Shown here in pieces: positions 1 through 7,344 of a stretch of 15,075 nucleotides of DNA. The DNA comes from an uncultured Bacteroidia bacterium (lineage in GTDB: Bacteria > Bacteroidota > Bacteroidia > Bacteroidales > CAJPTX01). A program made the translations under genes and the position numbers. The DNA is taken from positions 1-15,075 of the forward strand of contig CAMXWF010000024.1 in NCBI GenBank assembly GCA_947252645.1, in the 5' to 3' direction. Numbering within the stretch: the stretch's first letter is position 1; the number at the start of each line of letters is the position of its first letter. Under the pieces are notes generated by a model. The model was not told the DNA's origin, searched no databases, and saw only the letters and a list, made by a program, of their open reading frames with translations.

Positions 1-1
1 A

Positions 2-26
2 GGGCACGCTCTTACCGAGCATGCCC
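2..26 (-). terminator. Probable terminator hairpin of tRNA-Ser
   Basis: A 10-bp inverted repeat (GGGCATGCTC with GAGCGTGCCC on the minus strand, one G-U pair) encloses a 5-base loop and begins 3 bases beyond the tRNA 3' end. The position suits a terminator or 3'-processing hairpin. A following U-run, if present, would lie outside the window, so intrinsic termination is not proven. Confidence 0.6.
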
Positions 27-28
27 CG

Positions 29-115
29 CGGAGAGACAGGGATTCGAACCCTGGAAGCCCGTAAGGGCTTAACGGTTTTCGAGACCGCCCCGTTCGGCCA
101 CTCCGGCATCTCTCC
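29..115 (-). tRNA. tRNA-Ser, anticodon CGA
   Basis: Reading the minus strand gives a complete 87-nt class II tRNA. The 7-bp acceptor stem (GGAGAGA with TCTCTCC) is perfect. The anticodon stem is GCGGT/ACCGT around the loop CTCGAAA, so the anticodon is CGA, which reads the serine codon UCG. The long variable arm (AAGCCC gtaa GGGCTT) and the T loop GGTTCGAATCC fit tRNA-Ser, as does the discriminator base G. CCA is not encoded after the discriminator and must be added by the CCA-adding enzyme. The gene has a promoter-like element about 50 bases upstream and a strong hairpin immediately downstream, so it looks like a single transcription unit. Confidence 0.97.
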
Positions 116-164
116 TTCTGGTAGCCCCCTCGCCCTTGCGCTTATGGCTACCGTAAGCAACAGG

Positions 165-172
165 CAAAGGTA
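165..172 (-). promoter_or_regulatory. -7 promoter element of tRNA-Ser
   Basis: TACCTTTG on the minus strand matches the Bacteroidota -7 consensus TAnnTTTG exactly. It lies about 50 bases before the first tRNA base, which fits a short 5' leader removed by RNase P. No convincing TTG -33 element is visible at the usual distance. The same octamer occurs in front of three other genes in this window. Confidence 0.6.
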
Positions 173-765
173 CAAATATTCCCTGGGATGAGGTCATATG
201 GAGAACGCTCGGCTGCTAGCGCATAGGGTCACCAGCGCATTTGGTCGGTACTCTCGGGCTTATTCGGTCGAGCCCCTGGGAGGATGTCAAATGCATCCCC
301 AAGCGAGCAACAGAATGCCTTCACTCCAGGCTTGGCCATGAAGATGCTCGGAGAGACCTTGGGCCCTCCTTGGCCGCGGCAACAGCTAACACCTACTCTG
401 GGCAGACCGTCTGTACGCTGCACGCGCAGAAGCCAGCCAGCGCCCTGGAGTAGAAGTGGCTTTGAGGATAGGGTTGTGTCAACGCACTTCGATCGGGGGA
501 GCAAAAACGGTGGAGGCTGCGTGGCGAGGCATGGGGAAAGGGCCCCATTTGTGAAAAAGCTGAGGCCAAACACAGGCAGGAATCTTGAGGCCTACGTTCC
601 CCGAGGAGGAGAAATAGGGGAAAGCTCGTATTGATTACTACTACGCTGACAATCATTGGTTTAATAATCTGAAGAGTTGCAGAAGTGGTGGGCGTTACTG
701 GGAGACCAATGTAGATTGATTCTGCATTTATGTTGCATCTGTTTCTTTTTGCCACACAATAGGGA
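173..765. other. Long non-coding stretch, no gene recognised
   Basis: About 590 bases lie between the tRNA promoter and the promoter of the metal exporter. Translations in all frames are arginine-, serine- and proline-rich, resemble no family I know, and have no credible start context. Small features include a direct repeat AGCGCAT at 218-224 and 234-240, and a 6-bp inverted repeat at 597-602 / 617-622. From about 630 onward the sequence is clearly more AT-rich than its surroundings, as expected of a promoter region. I found no known riboswitch, 6S, tmRNA or RNase P signature. It could hold an unannotated small RNA or the remains of a decayed gene. Confidence 0.5.
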
Positions 766-773
766 GACCTTTG
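766..773 (+). promoter_or_regulatory. Probable -7 promoter element of the CDF exporter
   Basis: GACCTTTG differs at one base from TACCTTTG, which recurs in this window, and lies about 48 bases before the preferred ATG at 822. If transcription starts just after it, the TTG codon at 771 lies inside the promoter and cannot be the start. No matching -33 TTG was found at 19-21 bases. Confidence 0.4.
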
Positions 774-821
774 CATTGCGCGGGTGTGATTTTTCACCCT
801 CACCCTAAACCGATAGATACC

Positions 822-1808
822 ATGCTCGATAGCCATCATCAAGAGCTCCAAGAGTGCAGGAGCCACGCAGTGGGGCACACGCACCAAGGCGCACATGCCC
901 ACCACCATCACCACCACGGGGCAAACATCTCCGGGACGAGACTCCTGTGGGTCTGCATAGTGAATTTTTTCTTCACGCTGGTGGAGTTTGTTGGGGGTTT
1001 TTTATCCAACAGTCTTTCGCTCATCTCCGATGCCGCGCACAATTTGGCCGATGCGGGCGCGCTGCTGATAGCCTACGTGGCCAATAGGATAAGCCGACAG
1101 CGTCCAAACGCAAGCCACACGTTTGGCTACAAGCGCTTTGAGATCATTGCTGCGCTTTTCAACGCGGTGGTGCTGGTGGCCATCTGCCTCTTCCTGCTGG
1201 TGGAGGCCTACAAACGGTTTTTGCACCCAGATACGGTACACGGGCGGCTGATGCTAGTAGTTGCCGTGATAGGGCTGCTGGCGAACTTGGTGTCTGTGTT
1301 TCTCCTGGCGCCAGCCAAGGGGAACAACCTCAACGCCAAGGCGGCCTACTTGCATCTGCTAGGCGACACGCTTTCGAGCGTGGCGGTCATCTTGGGTGGG
1401 CTGGGGATGGTGTTCTGGGGGTGGTACTGGCTCGACCCGCTCATCACCGCCCTGGTAAGCCTGTACATCATCTGGCACACATGGGGTGTGCTGCGGGAGA
1501 GCGTGGAAATCCTCATGCAACGGGCGCCTGCCAACATCGCCCTGGACGATGTACGGGCGGAGATACTAAAAGCTGCGGGGGTGGCGAATGTCCACCACAT
1601 CCACCTCTGGCGGCTTGCGGATGAGAATATACACTTTGAGGCGCACGTGTGCATGCGGGATGATCTACCGCTCTCGCAGGCGGAAGAGATCCGCGACACG
1701 CTGGAGCAGATGCTGGTAAGGGAGTTCGCGATCACCCATGTAACCATCCAGCTGGAATACGGGGCCTGCCACAATGGCAAGGCCTTGGTCAACGAGCATG
1801 AGGGGTGA
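822..1808 (+). CDS. Cation diffusion facilitator family exporter (CzcD/ZitB-like)
   Basis: This inner-membrane antiporter of the CDF family probably exports Zn(II), or related divalent metals, in exchange for protons. The 328-residue product starts with a His-rich cytoplasmic tail (residues 15-32, including six consecutive His). Six hydrophobic segments follow, then a soluble C-terminal domain (about 240-320) of the family's metallochaperone-like fold with the motif VHHIHLW. The transmembrane metal site is visible as Asp70, His73 and Asp77 (SDAAHNLAD) in helix 2, and His178 and Asp182 (HLLGD) in helix 5. I chose the ATG at 822. An in-frame TTG at 771 would add 17 residues, but it overlaps the presumed promoter. 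Metal specificity cannot be read from the sequence; Zn is the family default. No metal-responsive regulator is adjacent. Confidence 0.93.
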   Translation: MLDSHHQELQECRSHAVGHTHQGAHAHHHHHHGANISGTRLLWVCIVNFFFTLVEFVGGFLSNSLSLISDAAHNLADAGALLIAYVANRISRQRPNASHTFGYKRFEIIAALFNAVVLVAICLFLLVEAYKRFLHPDTVHGRLMLVVAVIGLLANLVSVFLLAPAKGNNLNAKAAYLHLLGDTLSSVAVILGGLGMVFWGWYWLDPLITALVSLYIIWHTWGVLRESVEILMQRAPANIALDDVRAEILKAAGVANVHHIHLWRLADENIHFEAHVCMRDDLPLSQAEEIRDTLEQMLVREFAITHVTIQLEYGACHNGKALVNEHEG

Positions 1809-1843
1809 GGCGTTGAGCTTCGGACCTTTGGGCACATTGCTAG

Positions 1844-1868
1844 GCCGTCAGGTGCTGGAGCTGACGGC
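1844..1868 (+). terminator. Hairpin between CDF exporter and GSCFA gene
   Basis: GCCGTCAG and CTGACGGC form a perfect 8-bp stem with a 9-base loop, 36 bases after the exporter stop. There is no U-run after it, so it is either a weak or factor-assisted terminator, or a structure in the leader of the next gene. A GACCTTTG octamer at 1823-1830 could be a promoter for the next gene, but it has no -33 partner. Confidence 0.35.
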
Positions 1869-1952
1869 AGGAATCCATGGAGTGAGCAGTCGCTAGTCAC
1901 AGGGAACGTACCCTGAGCTGCGTAGGATAATTGGGTTGTAGTCGGCATCAAA

Positions 1953-2969
1953 GTGGAGATCAAAACGCAAACGGTGGTGCGCCCGGGGGAGCTGCCTGGG
2001 GCGAGGATAGGCCTTAAGACTTCCATCCTGACGGTGGGGTCGTGCTTTGCCGACAACATGGCCGAGGTGCTGACTGCGCGTGGTTTTGACATCGTGGGGA
2101 ATCCCTATGGTCAGCTCTTCAACCCGGTGAGCTGCTCGCAGGCCCTAGGGCACAGCCTGGAGGAGGGCTACGACGCGTCTGCGCGCTGCCTACTGACGGC
2201 GCAGGGATGGCGGAGCTACGACCACTCCTCCGCCTTTGGTGGAGAAACCCGCGCAGCCCTCCTGACGAAGATCAGTCGTGTGCACGGAATGGTTCGCCAA
2301 GAGCTACCGCGCATCGAGTGGCTATTCCTCACACTGGGGTCAGCGGACGTGTATGAGCTTGCGGATGGCTACGTGGTGAGCAATTGTCACAAGCAGCCCT
2401 CAGGCCTGTTCACGCGGCGTATGCTCTCGGTGGAGGAGATAGTATCCGCGCTCACGCAACTACTGGAGCAGGTGTTTTCCATAGGGCGAGCTGGGCTTCG
2501 GGTCATGCTCACGGTGAGCCCCGTGCGCCATACGCTGGGCGATCTGCACCGGCACGAGCTCAGCAAGAGTCGTCTGCTACTGGCCTGCGAGGCCCTGGCG
2601 GAAGCCTTTGGCCCGCGTATATACTACTTCCCGGCCTACGAAATCGTCATGGACGAACTCCGCGACTACCGCTACTACGCCGAGGACATGGCCCATCCTT
2701 CGCGGCTAGCCGTGCAGATCATTGCTGAGCGGCTGCTCGAGACCTGCATGGAGACGGGCGAAAAGGAAACGTGGGCAAAGGTGCTGGAGCTCCGTCGGGA
2801 GCTTGCGCATAGACAGCTGGATAGTTCCCCTGCGGGGCGTGCGCAACGGCTGGGCTACCTTGAAGGGCCAACGAGCGCCGCCCTGGAAGCCCTCAGGCCC
2901 AAGCTGTCGACACGCGCCTTCGAACGGCTGGCACTGGAGCTAGCAGCAGCCAAGGGAGCGTTGCGTTAG
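1953..2969 (+). CDS. GSCFA-domain protein (SGNH/GDSL-hydrolase-like)
   Basis: This 338-residue protein carries the hallmark motif GSCFADN (Ser30) after a short N-terminus. It also has FLTLGSADVY (126-134), the LTVSPVRH block (186-193) and a C-terminal EDMAHPS segment (Asp245, His248). These blocks are laid out as in SGNH/GDSL esterases, with Ser30 and the Asp/His pair as likely catalytic residues. GSCFA proteins are common in Bacteroidota and have no established substrate that I know of. There is no signal peptide, so it is probably cytoplasmic. The start is GTG, with no ATG available before the conserved motif. It ends in TAG, immediately abutting the stop codon of the convergent hydrolase gene. 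It may be cotranscribed with the exporter upstream (144-base gap) or have its own promoter. Confidence 0.9.
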   Translation: MEIKTQTVVRPGELPGARIGLKTSILTVGSCFADNMAEVLTARGFDIVGNPYGQLFNPVSCSQALGHSLEEGYDASARCLLTAQGWRSYDHSSAFGGETRAALLTKISRVHGMVRQELPRIEWLFLTLGSADVYELADGYVVSNCHKQPSGLFTRRMLSVEEIVSALTQLLEQVFSIGRAGLRVMLTVSPVRHTLGDLHRHELSKSRLLLACEALAEAFGPRIYYFPAYEIVMDELRDYRYYAEDMAHPSRLAVQIIAERLLETCMETGEKETWAKVLELRRELAHRQLDSSPAGRAQRLGYLEGPTSAALEALRPKLSTRAFERLALELAAAKGALR

Positions 2970-3623
2970 CTAGTGCAGGTAGGGGTTGGACTTTTTCTCC
3001 AGTCCTATGGTAGAGCTGGGGCCATGGCCTGGATAGACGATCGTGTCCTCGGGCAGGGGTAGCAGCTGGGTCTGGATGGCCTGGATGAGCTGTGGGAAGT
3101 TGCCGCCCGGGAGATCGGCGCGCCCCACAGAGCCCCGGAAGAGGGTGTCACCCGTGAAGATGAGGCCCTCGTTGGGGAGGTAGAAGCAGCAGCCGCCCGG
3201 GGTGTGGCCGGGAGTATGCAGCACAGTGATAGGCCCCAGGGGGGATGGGAGTGGCTTCCCAGGGTCGAGTAGGATGTCAGGCGGCCGCACGCTATCGGGC
3301 TGGGCGCCTAGCACGTTACCCGTTTGGTAGAGGAAGCGCATCAGGGGTAGGTCGTCAGGGTGGATAGCATAGGGGACCTTCCAGAGCTCTAGGGCCCTGG
3401 CTAGACCAGTGAGGTGATCTGGGTGCGCATGGGTAAAGAGCAATAGTTTCACTGTGCACTCACGCTCCTGGAGTAGTGCCAAGAGCTGGTGCCACTCGTC
3501 ATCATACTGGCAGCCCAAGTCTACGATTACGGCCTCATGGGAATCGGGATTGCAGAGGATATAGGTGTTCTCCTGGTAGTCGTTACAGGTGAAGACTAGG
3601 CACTCAAGTTTGGTGTTTGGCAT
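2970..3623 (-). CDS. Metallo-beta-lactamase-fold hydrolase, glyoxalase II-like (YcbL type)
   Basis: The 217-residue protein has the complete dinuclear metal signature of the family: THAHPDH (His65, His67, Asp69, His70), His140 in HTPGH, Asp159 in TGDTLF and His200 in YPGHG. Its length and the compact C-terminus ending in EKKSNPYL match the short YcbL-type glyoxalase II proteins rather than full-length GloB, which has an extra helical substrate domain. The probable activity is hydrolysis of glutathione- or other thiol esters. Because many Bacteroidota lack glutathione, the real substrate is uncertain. It is cytoplasmic. The ATG start is supported by a -7-like element about 30 bases upstream. 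The Crp-family gene lies upstream on the same strand, 80 bases away. Confidence 0.92.
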   Translation of the reverse strand: MPNTKLECLVFTCNDYQENTYILCNPDSHEAVIVDLGCQYDDEWHQLLALLQERECTVKLLLFTHAHPDHLTGLARALELWKVPYAIHPDDLPLMRFLYQTGNVLGAQPDSVRPPDILLDPGKPLPSPLGPITVLHTPGHTPGGCCFYLPNEGLIFTGDTLFRGSVGRADLPGGNFPQLIQAIQTQLLPLPEDTIVYPGHGPSSTIGLEKKSNPYLH

Positions 3624-3651
3624 AGTATCAGGGTCTAAGCTCCCGACATCG

Positions 3652-3659
3652 CGAAGGTA
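3652..3659 (-). promoter_or_regulatory. Possible -7 element of the metallo-hydrolase gene
   Basis: TACCTTCG on the minus strand matches TAnnTTTG at all but one fixed position and ends 28 bases before the ATG. A TTG lies 23 bases further upstream, slightly longer than the usual 19-21, so the match is only suggestive. Confidence 0.35.
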
Positions 3660-3703
3660 ACAAGCAGATGTCAGATCGTAGGCAAGGAGGTCATGTTGGC
3701 AGG

Positions 3704-4366
3704 CTAGCTTACCTGCTTGAGGACCTCGGGATCGGGGATGCTGACGTAGGTATTTTCCACGTTGACAAGCCCCTGTTTTTTCAGGACACAGAGTGCTCTG
3801 TTAAAGGTTTCACGTCGTAGTCCGGCCAGATGGGCGAGGTCGCGCTGCGCAAGAGGGCACTCGAAGGCAGGTTGCCTAAAGACCTCGTGCGACAGGTAGT
3901 AGAAAACGGCCGCAACGCGCCCCTCGGCGGATTTGTGTCGGAGGACATAGAGTAGCCAATCGTCGAGCTGGAGCTGCTGGATGAGCTTCTGGTTGATGGA
4001 GAGCGTCAGGACCGGGTTGCGGACTAAGGAGTCCAGAAAGGCCGTCTGGGGGATGAGAACGAAGATGGCGTGCGTGAGGCTCTTAATGACTGGAGGGGGG
4101 GAGGCGGGGTCGAGGGTGAGGTGGGGAAGTACCCAGCAATTGGGCCTGTAGAGTCGAGGTGACATGGCTGCCTGGCGAGAACCTGCGGCGCAGGCGAAAC
4201 CGGCCGCTAGGTAGACGACCGTTTTCTCCCCCACTTGGGCCTGTAATAGCTGCTCGTGTGGTGCGCTCTCCACGGCAAAGCTGGCCTTGGCCAACGACAG
4301 CGCGACATTGGGGGGAAGGGCATCAGCGAGTGCGGGTACAAGTCGTAAAAGCTCATAGGTCTCCAC
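3704..4366 (-). CDS. Crp/Fnr-family transcriptional regulator
   Basis: From the GTG at 4366 the product is 220 residues, the usual length for Crp/Fnr proteins. The C-terminus has a clear Crp-type winged helix-turn-helix (about 170-218): PLAQRDLAHLAGLRRETFNR followed by ALCVLKKQGLV and a short wing. The N-terminal sensory half is weakly conserved. I see no cyclic-nucleotide phosphate-binding cassette (GE...RSA) and no Cys cluster as in Fnr, so the effector is unknown. An upstream start at 4564 would give 286 residues, but the extra 66 are proline-rich and contain the promoter element TACCTTTG, so I reject it. The gene is divergent from pepE across a short shared control region. Its targets are unknown. 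Confidence 0.88.
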   Translation of the reverse strand: METYELLRLVPALADALPPNVALSLAKASFAVESAPHEQLLQAQVGEKTVVYLAAGFACAAGSRQAAMSPRLYRPNCWVLPHLTLDPASPPPVIKSLTHAIFVLIPQTAFLDSLVRNPVLTLSINQKLIQQLQLDDWLLYVLRHKSAEGRVAAVFYYLSHEVFRQPAFECPLAQRDLAHLAGLRRETFNRALCVLKKQGLVNVENTYVSIPDPEVLKQVS

Positions 4367-4384
4367 GGGCGATGCTGTTTGGCG

Positions 4385-4392
4385 CAAAGGTA
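4385..4392 (-). promoter_or_regulatory. -7 promoter element of the Crp-family gene
   Basis: This is an exact TACCTTTG on the minus strand, 18 bases before the GTG at 4366. It predicts a leader of roughly 14 bases. It excludes the longer reading-frame start at 4564, which lies upstream of it. A pyrimidine-rich tract precedes it, and no TTG -33 element is evident. Confidence 0.6.
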
Positions 4393-4474
4393 AGGAAAGA
4401 GGGGGAGGAGGCGTGGGAGCAGGGGCCCTAGGCTTAGAGAAAATGCCCTGTAAACGTAATGGGGGAGAAAATGT

Positions 4475-4505
4475 TTGGTCGGCTGGGCGATAGTTGCTAA
4501 CTTCG
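4475..4505 (+). promoter_or_regulatory. Promoter of pepE (TTG, 20 bases, TAACTTCG)
   Basis: TTG at 4475-4477 and TAACTTCG at 4498-4505 are 20 bases apart. This is the Bacteroidota spacing for the -33 TTG and -7 TAnnTTTG elements, with one mismatch. The start codon lies about 50 bases downstream. It lies back to back with the Crp-family promoter, so that regulator could act on both. Confidence 0.5.
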
Positions 4506-4555
4506 TTAGCAGAGAGCCACTCTACGGGGAGTGGATGTGGTAAAGTCAATGTAGT

Positions 4556-5272
4556 ATGAACCAAACAATGCAGCTGCTGCTAATTAGCAATTCAACGAAT
4601 GCGGGGGAGCCCTACCTGGAGTGGCCGTTGGAGGAGATTGCGGGTTTCCTCAAGGGAATCAAGCGCGTACTATTCATACCCTATGCGGGTGTGACCTTTA
4701 GCCACGATGACTACGTGGCGAAGGTGCAGAAGCAATTTGACAAGTTTGGGGTTGAAGTGGAGGGGATCCACCGGCTAATCGACCCTCGGGCTGGCGTTAT
4801 GCGGGCCGAGGCGATCGTGGTGGGCGGGGGGAACACCTGGCGCTTGCTGCAGCTGATGCAGCAGTCCGACCTGGTGGAGGCCATCCGCCATCGGGCCCTA
4901 GAGGGCGTACCCTACGTGGGCTGGAGTGCAGGGAGCAACGTGGCCTGCCCCACCATCAAGACGACCAACGACATGCCCATAGTGGAGCCTAGGGGCTTTG
5001 ATGCGTTTGGGCTGATACCTTTTCAGATCAATCCGCACTATCTGGACACCAAGCCCACGGGGCACGGCGGGGAGTCGCGGGAAGACCGTATACTGGAGTT
5101 TATTGCGGTCAATCCCTACTCCTACGTGATGGGGCTACGAGAGGCTAGCCTCCTGGAGGTGCGCAGTGGGCAAATAGCACTACGTGGCAAGCACCCTGCG
5201 CGCATATTCCGCCATGGTCAGCCTGCTCGAGAAGTGCAGCCCGGGGAGGACCTGAGCTTCCTGCTCCAGTAG
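4556..5272 (+). CDS. pepE: Peptidase E, alpha-aspartyl dipeptidase
   Basis: This cytoplasmic S51 serine peptidase releases N-terminal aspartate from Asp-X dipeptides, supporting peptide nutrition. The 238-residue protein aligns by eye along its whole length with Escherichia coli PepE. Shared blocks include the N-terminal LLLISNST, IPYAGVT, the glycine-rich VVGGGNT and NDMPIV. The catalytic Ser124 lies in GWSAGSN, with Asp139 in TNDMP and His161 in INPH as the other expected active-site residues. ATG at 4556 is used here; ATG at 4568 (MQLLLI) would match the E. coli start even more closely. The NhaC gene follows after 49 bases on the same strand and may be cotranscribed. Peptide use is important in asaccharolytic Porphyromonas-type bacteria. 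Confidence 0.95.
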   Translation: MNQTMQLLLISNSTNAGEPYLEWPLEEIAGFLKGIKRVLFIPYAGVTFSHDDYVAKVQKQFDKFGVEVEGIHRLIDPRAGVMRAEAIVVGGGNTWRLLQLMQQSDLVEAIRHRALEGVPYVGWSAGSNVACPTIKTTNDMPIVEPRGFDAFGLIPFQINPHYLDTKPTGHGGESREDRILEFIAVNPYSYVMGLREASLLEVRSGQIALRGKHPARIFRHGQPAREVQPGEDLSFLLQ

Positions 5273-5321
5273 GCAGGTGTGATGCATTCTACAGTCAATC
5301 AAAGCTAAAAGAATAAGAACC

Positions 5322-7256
5322 ATGCGAATTCGTAGCACGTGCATTCTGGCAGCCATCATGGTATTGGCTGGGCTCTACGCACCCCTAGAGGGCGCGGGGC
5401 AAGAGCCCCCGAATATGGAGCTACCCCGCTTCATCATGCGGGGCTTGAAGAGCAATATCACCCTGACCGACCCGGCCTTGGCGGATGTACCCCGGGACAC
5501 CGCCCTCGTGCACTACGCGGGGAAAGACACCGCGGTGATCCTGGAACATGGTGTGGTGACCCTCCCCTACAACTTCCCAGAGAGGGAGCAGGTCGAGGTG
5601 ATATACCAAGGCAAAACGCTCTCCGAGCCCGTGAACCCTATCCCGCTATGGCTCAGCATCCTGCCACCACTCATTGCCATTCTCATGGCCTTTTTGACCA
5701 AGGAGGTATACAGCTCGCTCTTCACGGGGACGTTGGTAGGCGCAGCGTTTATAGCCTACTACCAGGGGGCGAGCGCATTGACGGCGATCTTTGTAGGTAT
5801 CTTGGACATCTTGGACACCTACATCATCGAGACGATATCTGATTGGGGCCACACCTCGGTGATCGTGTTCCTGATGCTCATCGGGAGCACGGTGGCGCTG
5901 GTATCGCTGAACGGCGGGATGCGCGGGCTAGTACGCTGGCTCTCGAAATACGCTAAGAACCCTCGCTCGGGGCAGCTGATCACCTTCCTGATGGATCTGT
6001 GCGTGTTCTTCGATGACTACGCCAACACGCTGGTGGTGGGCAGCACGATGCGTCCCCTGGCCAAGGATCTGCGCATTTCTCGGGAGAAGCTGGCGTTCAT
6101 CGTAGATTCTACGGCAGCACCAGTGGGAGCCCTGGCCCTCATTACCACGTGGATTGGGGCAGAGCTGAGCTATATCGGAGAGGGACTCAAGGTCATCGGC
6201 AGCGATGATAGCCCCTATGCGCTCTTCATAGAGTCGATACCTGCGCGCTTCTACCCGATATTCATGCTCTGCTTCGTACTCATCATAGCCTTCTCGGGGC
6301 GCGATTTTGGGCCGATGTGGAAGGCTGAGTGCATGGCGCGCAGCGGCCGGGACACCCACGATGCAAGCCACTCGGGCGGCAACGACAGCGAGATAGAGCC
6401 CGATAAAACGACCCCTCTACGCTGGTACAACGCCGTCATCCCTATTGGGGTGCTGATCGTCGTGACGGTAATCGGCATATTTGTCACAGGCTACGAAGCC
6501 TCAACATGGGCGGATGAGAGCAAGTCGTTTGGTGCTAAGCTAATGAGTACAGTAGGGGGCGCAGATTCCTACGTGGCGCTGCTCTGGGCGAGTATCAGCT
6601 CCACCATCGTGGGGATCGCCATCTCAGTGTTCCAAAAGATCCTCCCCTTCAGGAAAGCGATGAACGCCATGATAACTGGCTTCAAGATCATGTTGCCGGC
6701 CACAATCGTGCTGATACTCGCGTGGACGCTTGCGCTAATCACCAAGTACATGCACACGGCCGATTTCGTGTCGGGGGCCTTGGTGGCGTGGAACGTCACG
6801 CCCCTCCTACTACCCGCGCTGACCTTTGTGCTAGCGGGCATCATAGCCTTCTCCACGGGCACCAGCTGGGGCACCATGGCCATCCTCTATCCCCTGGTCA
6901 TCCCGGTGGTATGGCAGCTTTCCACCAATGCGGGGCTGGGCGCCGAAGGCTCGCGCACCCTGCTGCTCAACGTGATCTCGTGCATACTCTCGGGGGCCGT
7001 GATGGGTGACCACTGCTCGCCGATATCGGATACCACCATCATGAGTTCCAGCTCCACGGGCTGCAACCACTTGGCGCACGTAAGCACCCAGATGCCCTAC
7101 GCGCTCACCGTTGCGGGGGTGTCGCTGGTGTTCACCATCCTGACCACGCTGGGCGTAAGCTGCTGGGTACTACTGCCCTTGGGTGTCGTGATACTCTGGG
7201 TCATCGTGCGGCTCCTCGGAAAGAAAGTGGTGCCGCTGGAAGAGACCGCGCAGTAG
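5322..7256 (+). CDS. NhaC-family Na+/H+ antiporter with secreted-type N-terminal extension
   Basis: This inner-membrane sodium/proton antiporter is 644 residues long. It has about ten or more hydrophobic segments from residue 107 on and the family motifs FFDDYANTLVVGSTMRPL (229-246), FSTGTSWGT and GDHCSPISDTT (562-572). It is longer than typical NhaC proteins because of its N-terminus. Residues 1-25 read as a signal peptide (basic start, hydrophobic core ILAAIMVLAGLYA), followed by about 80 polar residues that should sit in the periplasm before the first channel helix. A charged, His- and Asp-rich loop lies around residues 340-360. The ATG is preceded by an A-rich leader, as is usual for translation starts in this phylum. 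Its role is probably pH and sodium homeostasis; transport of an organic acid by a related mechanism cannot be excluded. Confidence 0.92.
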   Translation: MRIRSTCILAAIMVLAGLYAPLEGAGQEPPNMELPRFIMRGLKSNITLTDPALADVPRDTALVHYAGKDTAVILEHGVVTLPYNFPEREQVEVIYQGKTLSEPVNPIPLWLSILPPLIAILMAFLTKEVYSSLFTGTLVGAAFIAYYQGASALTAIFVGILDILDTYIIETISDWGHTSVIVFLMLIGSTVALVSLNGGMRGLVRWLSKYAKNPRSGQLITFLMDLCVFFDDYANTLVVGSTMRPLAKDLRISREKLAFIVDSTAAPVGALALITTWIGAELSYIGEGLKVIGSDDSPYALFIESIPARFYPIFMLCFVLIIAFSGRDFGPMWKAECMARSGRDTHDASHSGGNDSEIEPDKTTPLRWYNAVIPIGVLIVVTVIGIFVTGYEASTWADESKSFGAKLMSTVGGADSYVALLWASISSTIVGIAISVFQKILPFRKAMNAMITGFKIMLPATIVLILAWTLALITKYMHTADFVSGALVAWNVTPLLLPALTFVLAGIIAFSTGTSWGTMAILYPLVIPVVWQLSTNAGLGAEGSRTLLLNVISCILSGAVMGDHCSPISDTTIMSSSSTGCNHLAHVSTQMPYALTVAGVSLVFTILTTLGVSCWVLLPLGVVILWVIVRLLGKKVVPLEETAQ

Positions 7257-7312
7257 GCGATAGGCACCAGGCCTTGCAGCTCTGGATGCCAAATTACTAA
7301 ACCAATCCGCAG

Positions 7313-7344
7313 GGCGTCCCGATGCCACTGAGCGTCGGGGCGCC
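7313..7344 (+). terminator. Probable terminator downstream of the NhaC-family gene
   Basis: GGCGTCCCGA and TCGGGGCGCC form a 10-bp stem with one G-U pair and a 12-base loop, 56 bases after the stop. It is followed by TTGGGCTTTT, an imperfect U-tract. Both the position and the strength of the stem suit a terminator. Confidence 0.5.

Noticed and set aside
1..27. Part of a second tRNA at the window edge
   Set aside because: The palindrome has a 5-base loop and no anticodon or T-arm pattern, so it fits a terminator hairpin better.
284..634. A 116-residue plus-strand frame in the long gap
   Set aside because: Arg/Pro/Ser-rich, low-order composition, no promoter or start context, and it runs against other equally unlikely frames.
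393..917. A 174-residue minus-strand frame across the gap and the start of the metal exporter
   Set aside because: Its beginning is the reverse complement of the exporter's His-rich coding stretch, and the rest has no family-like pattern. It is a shadow frame.
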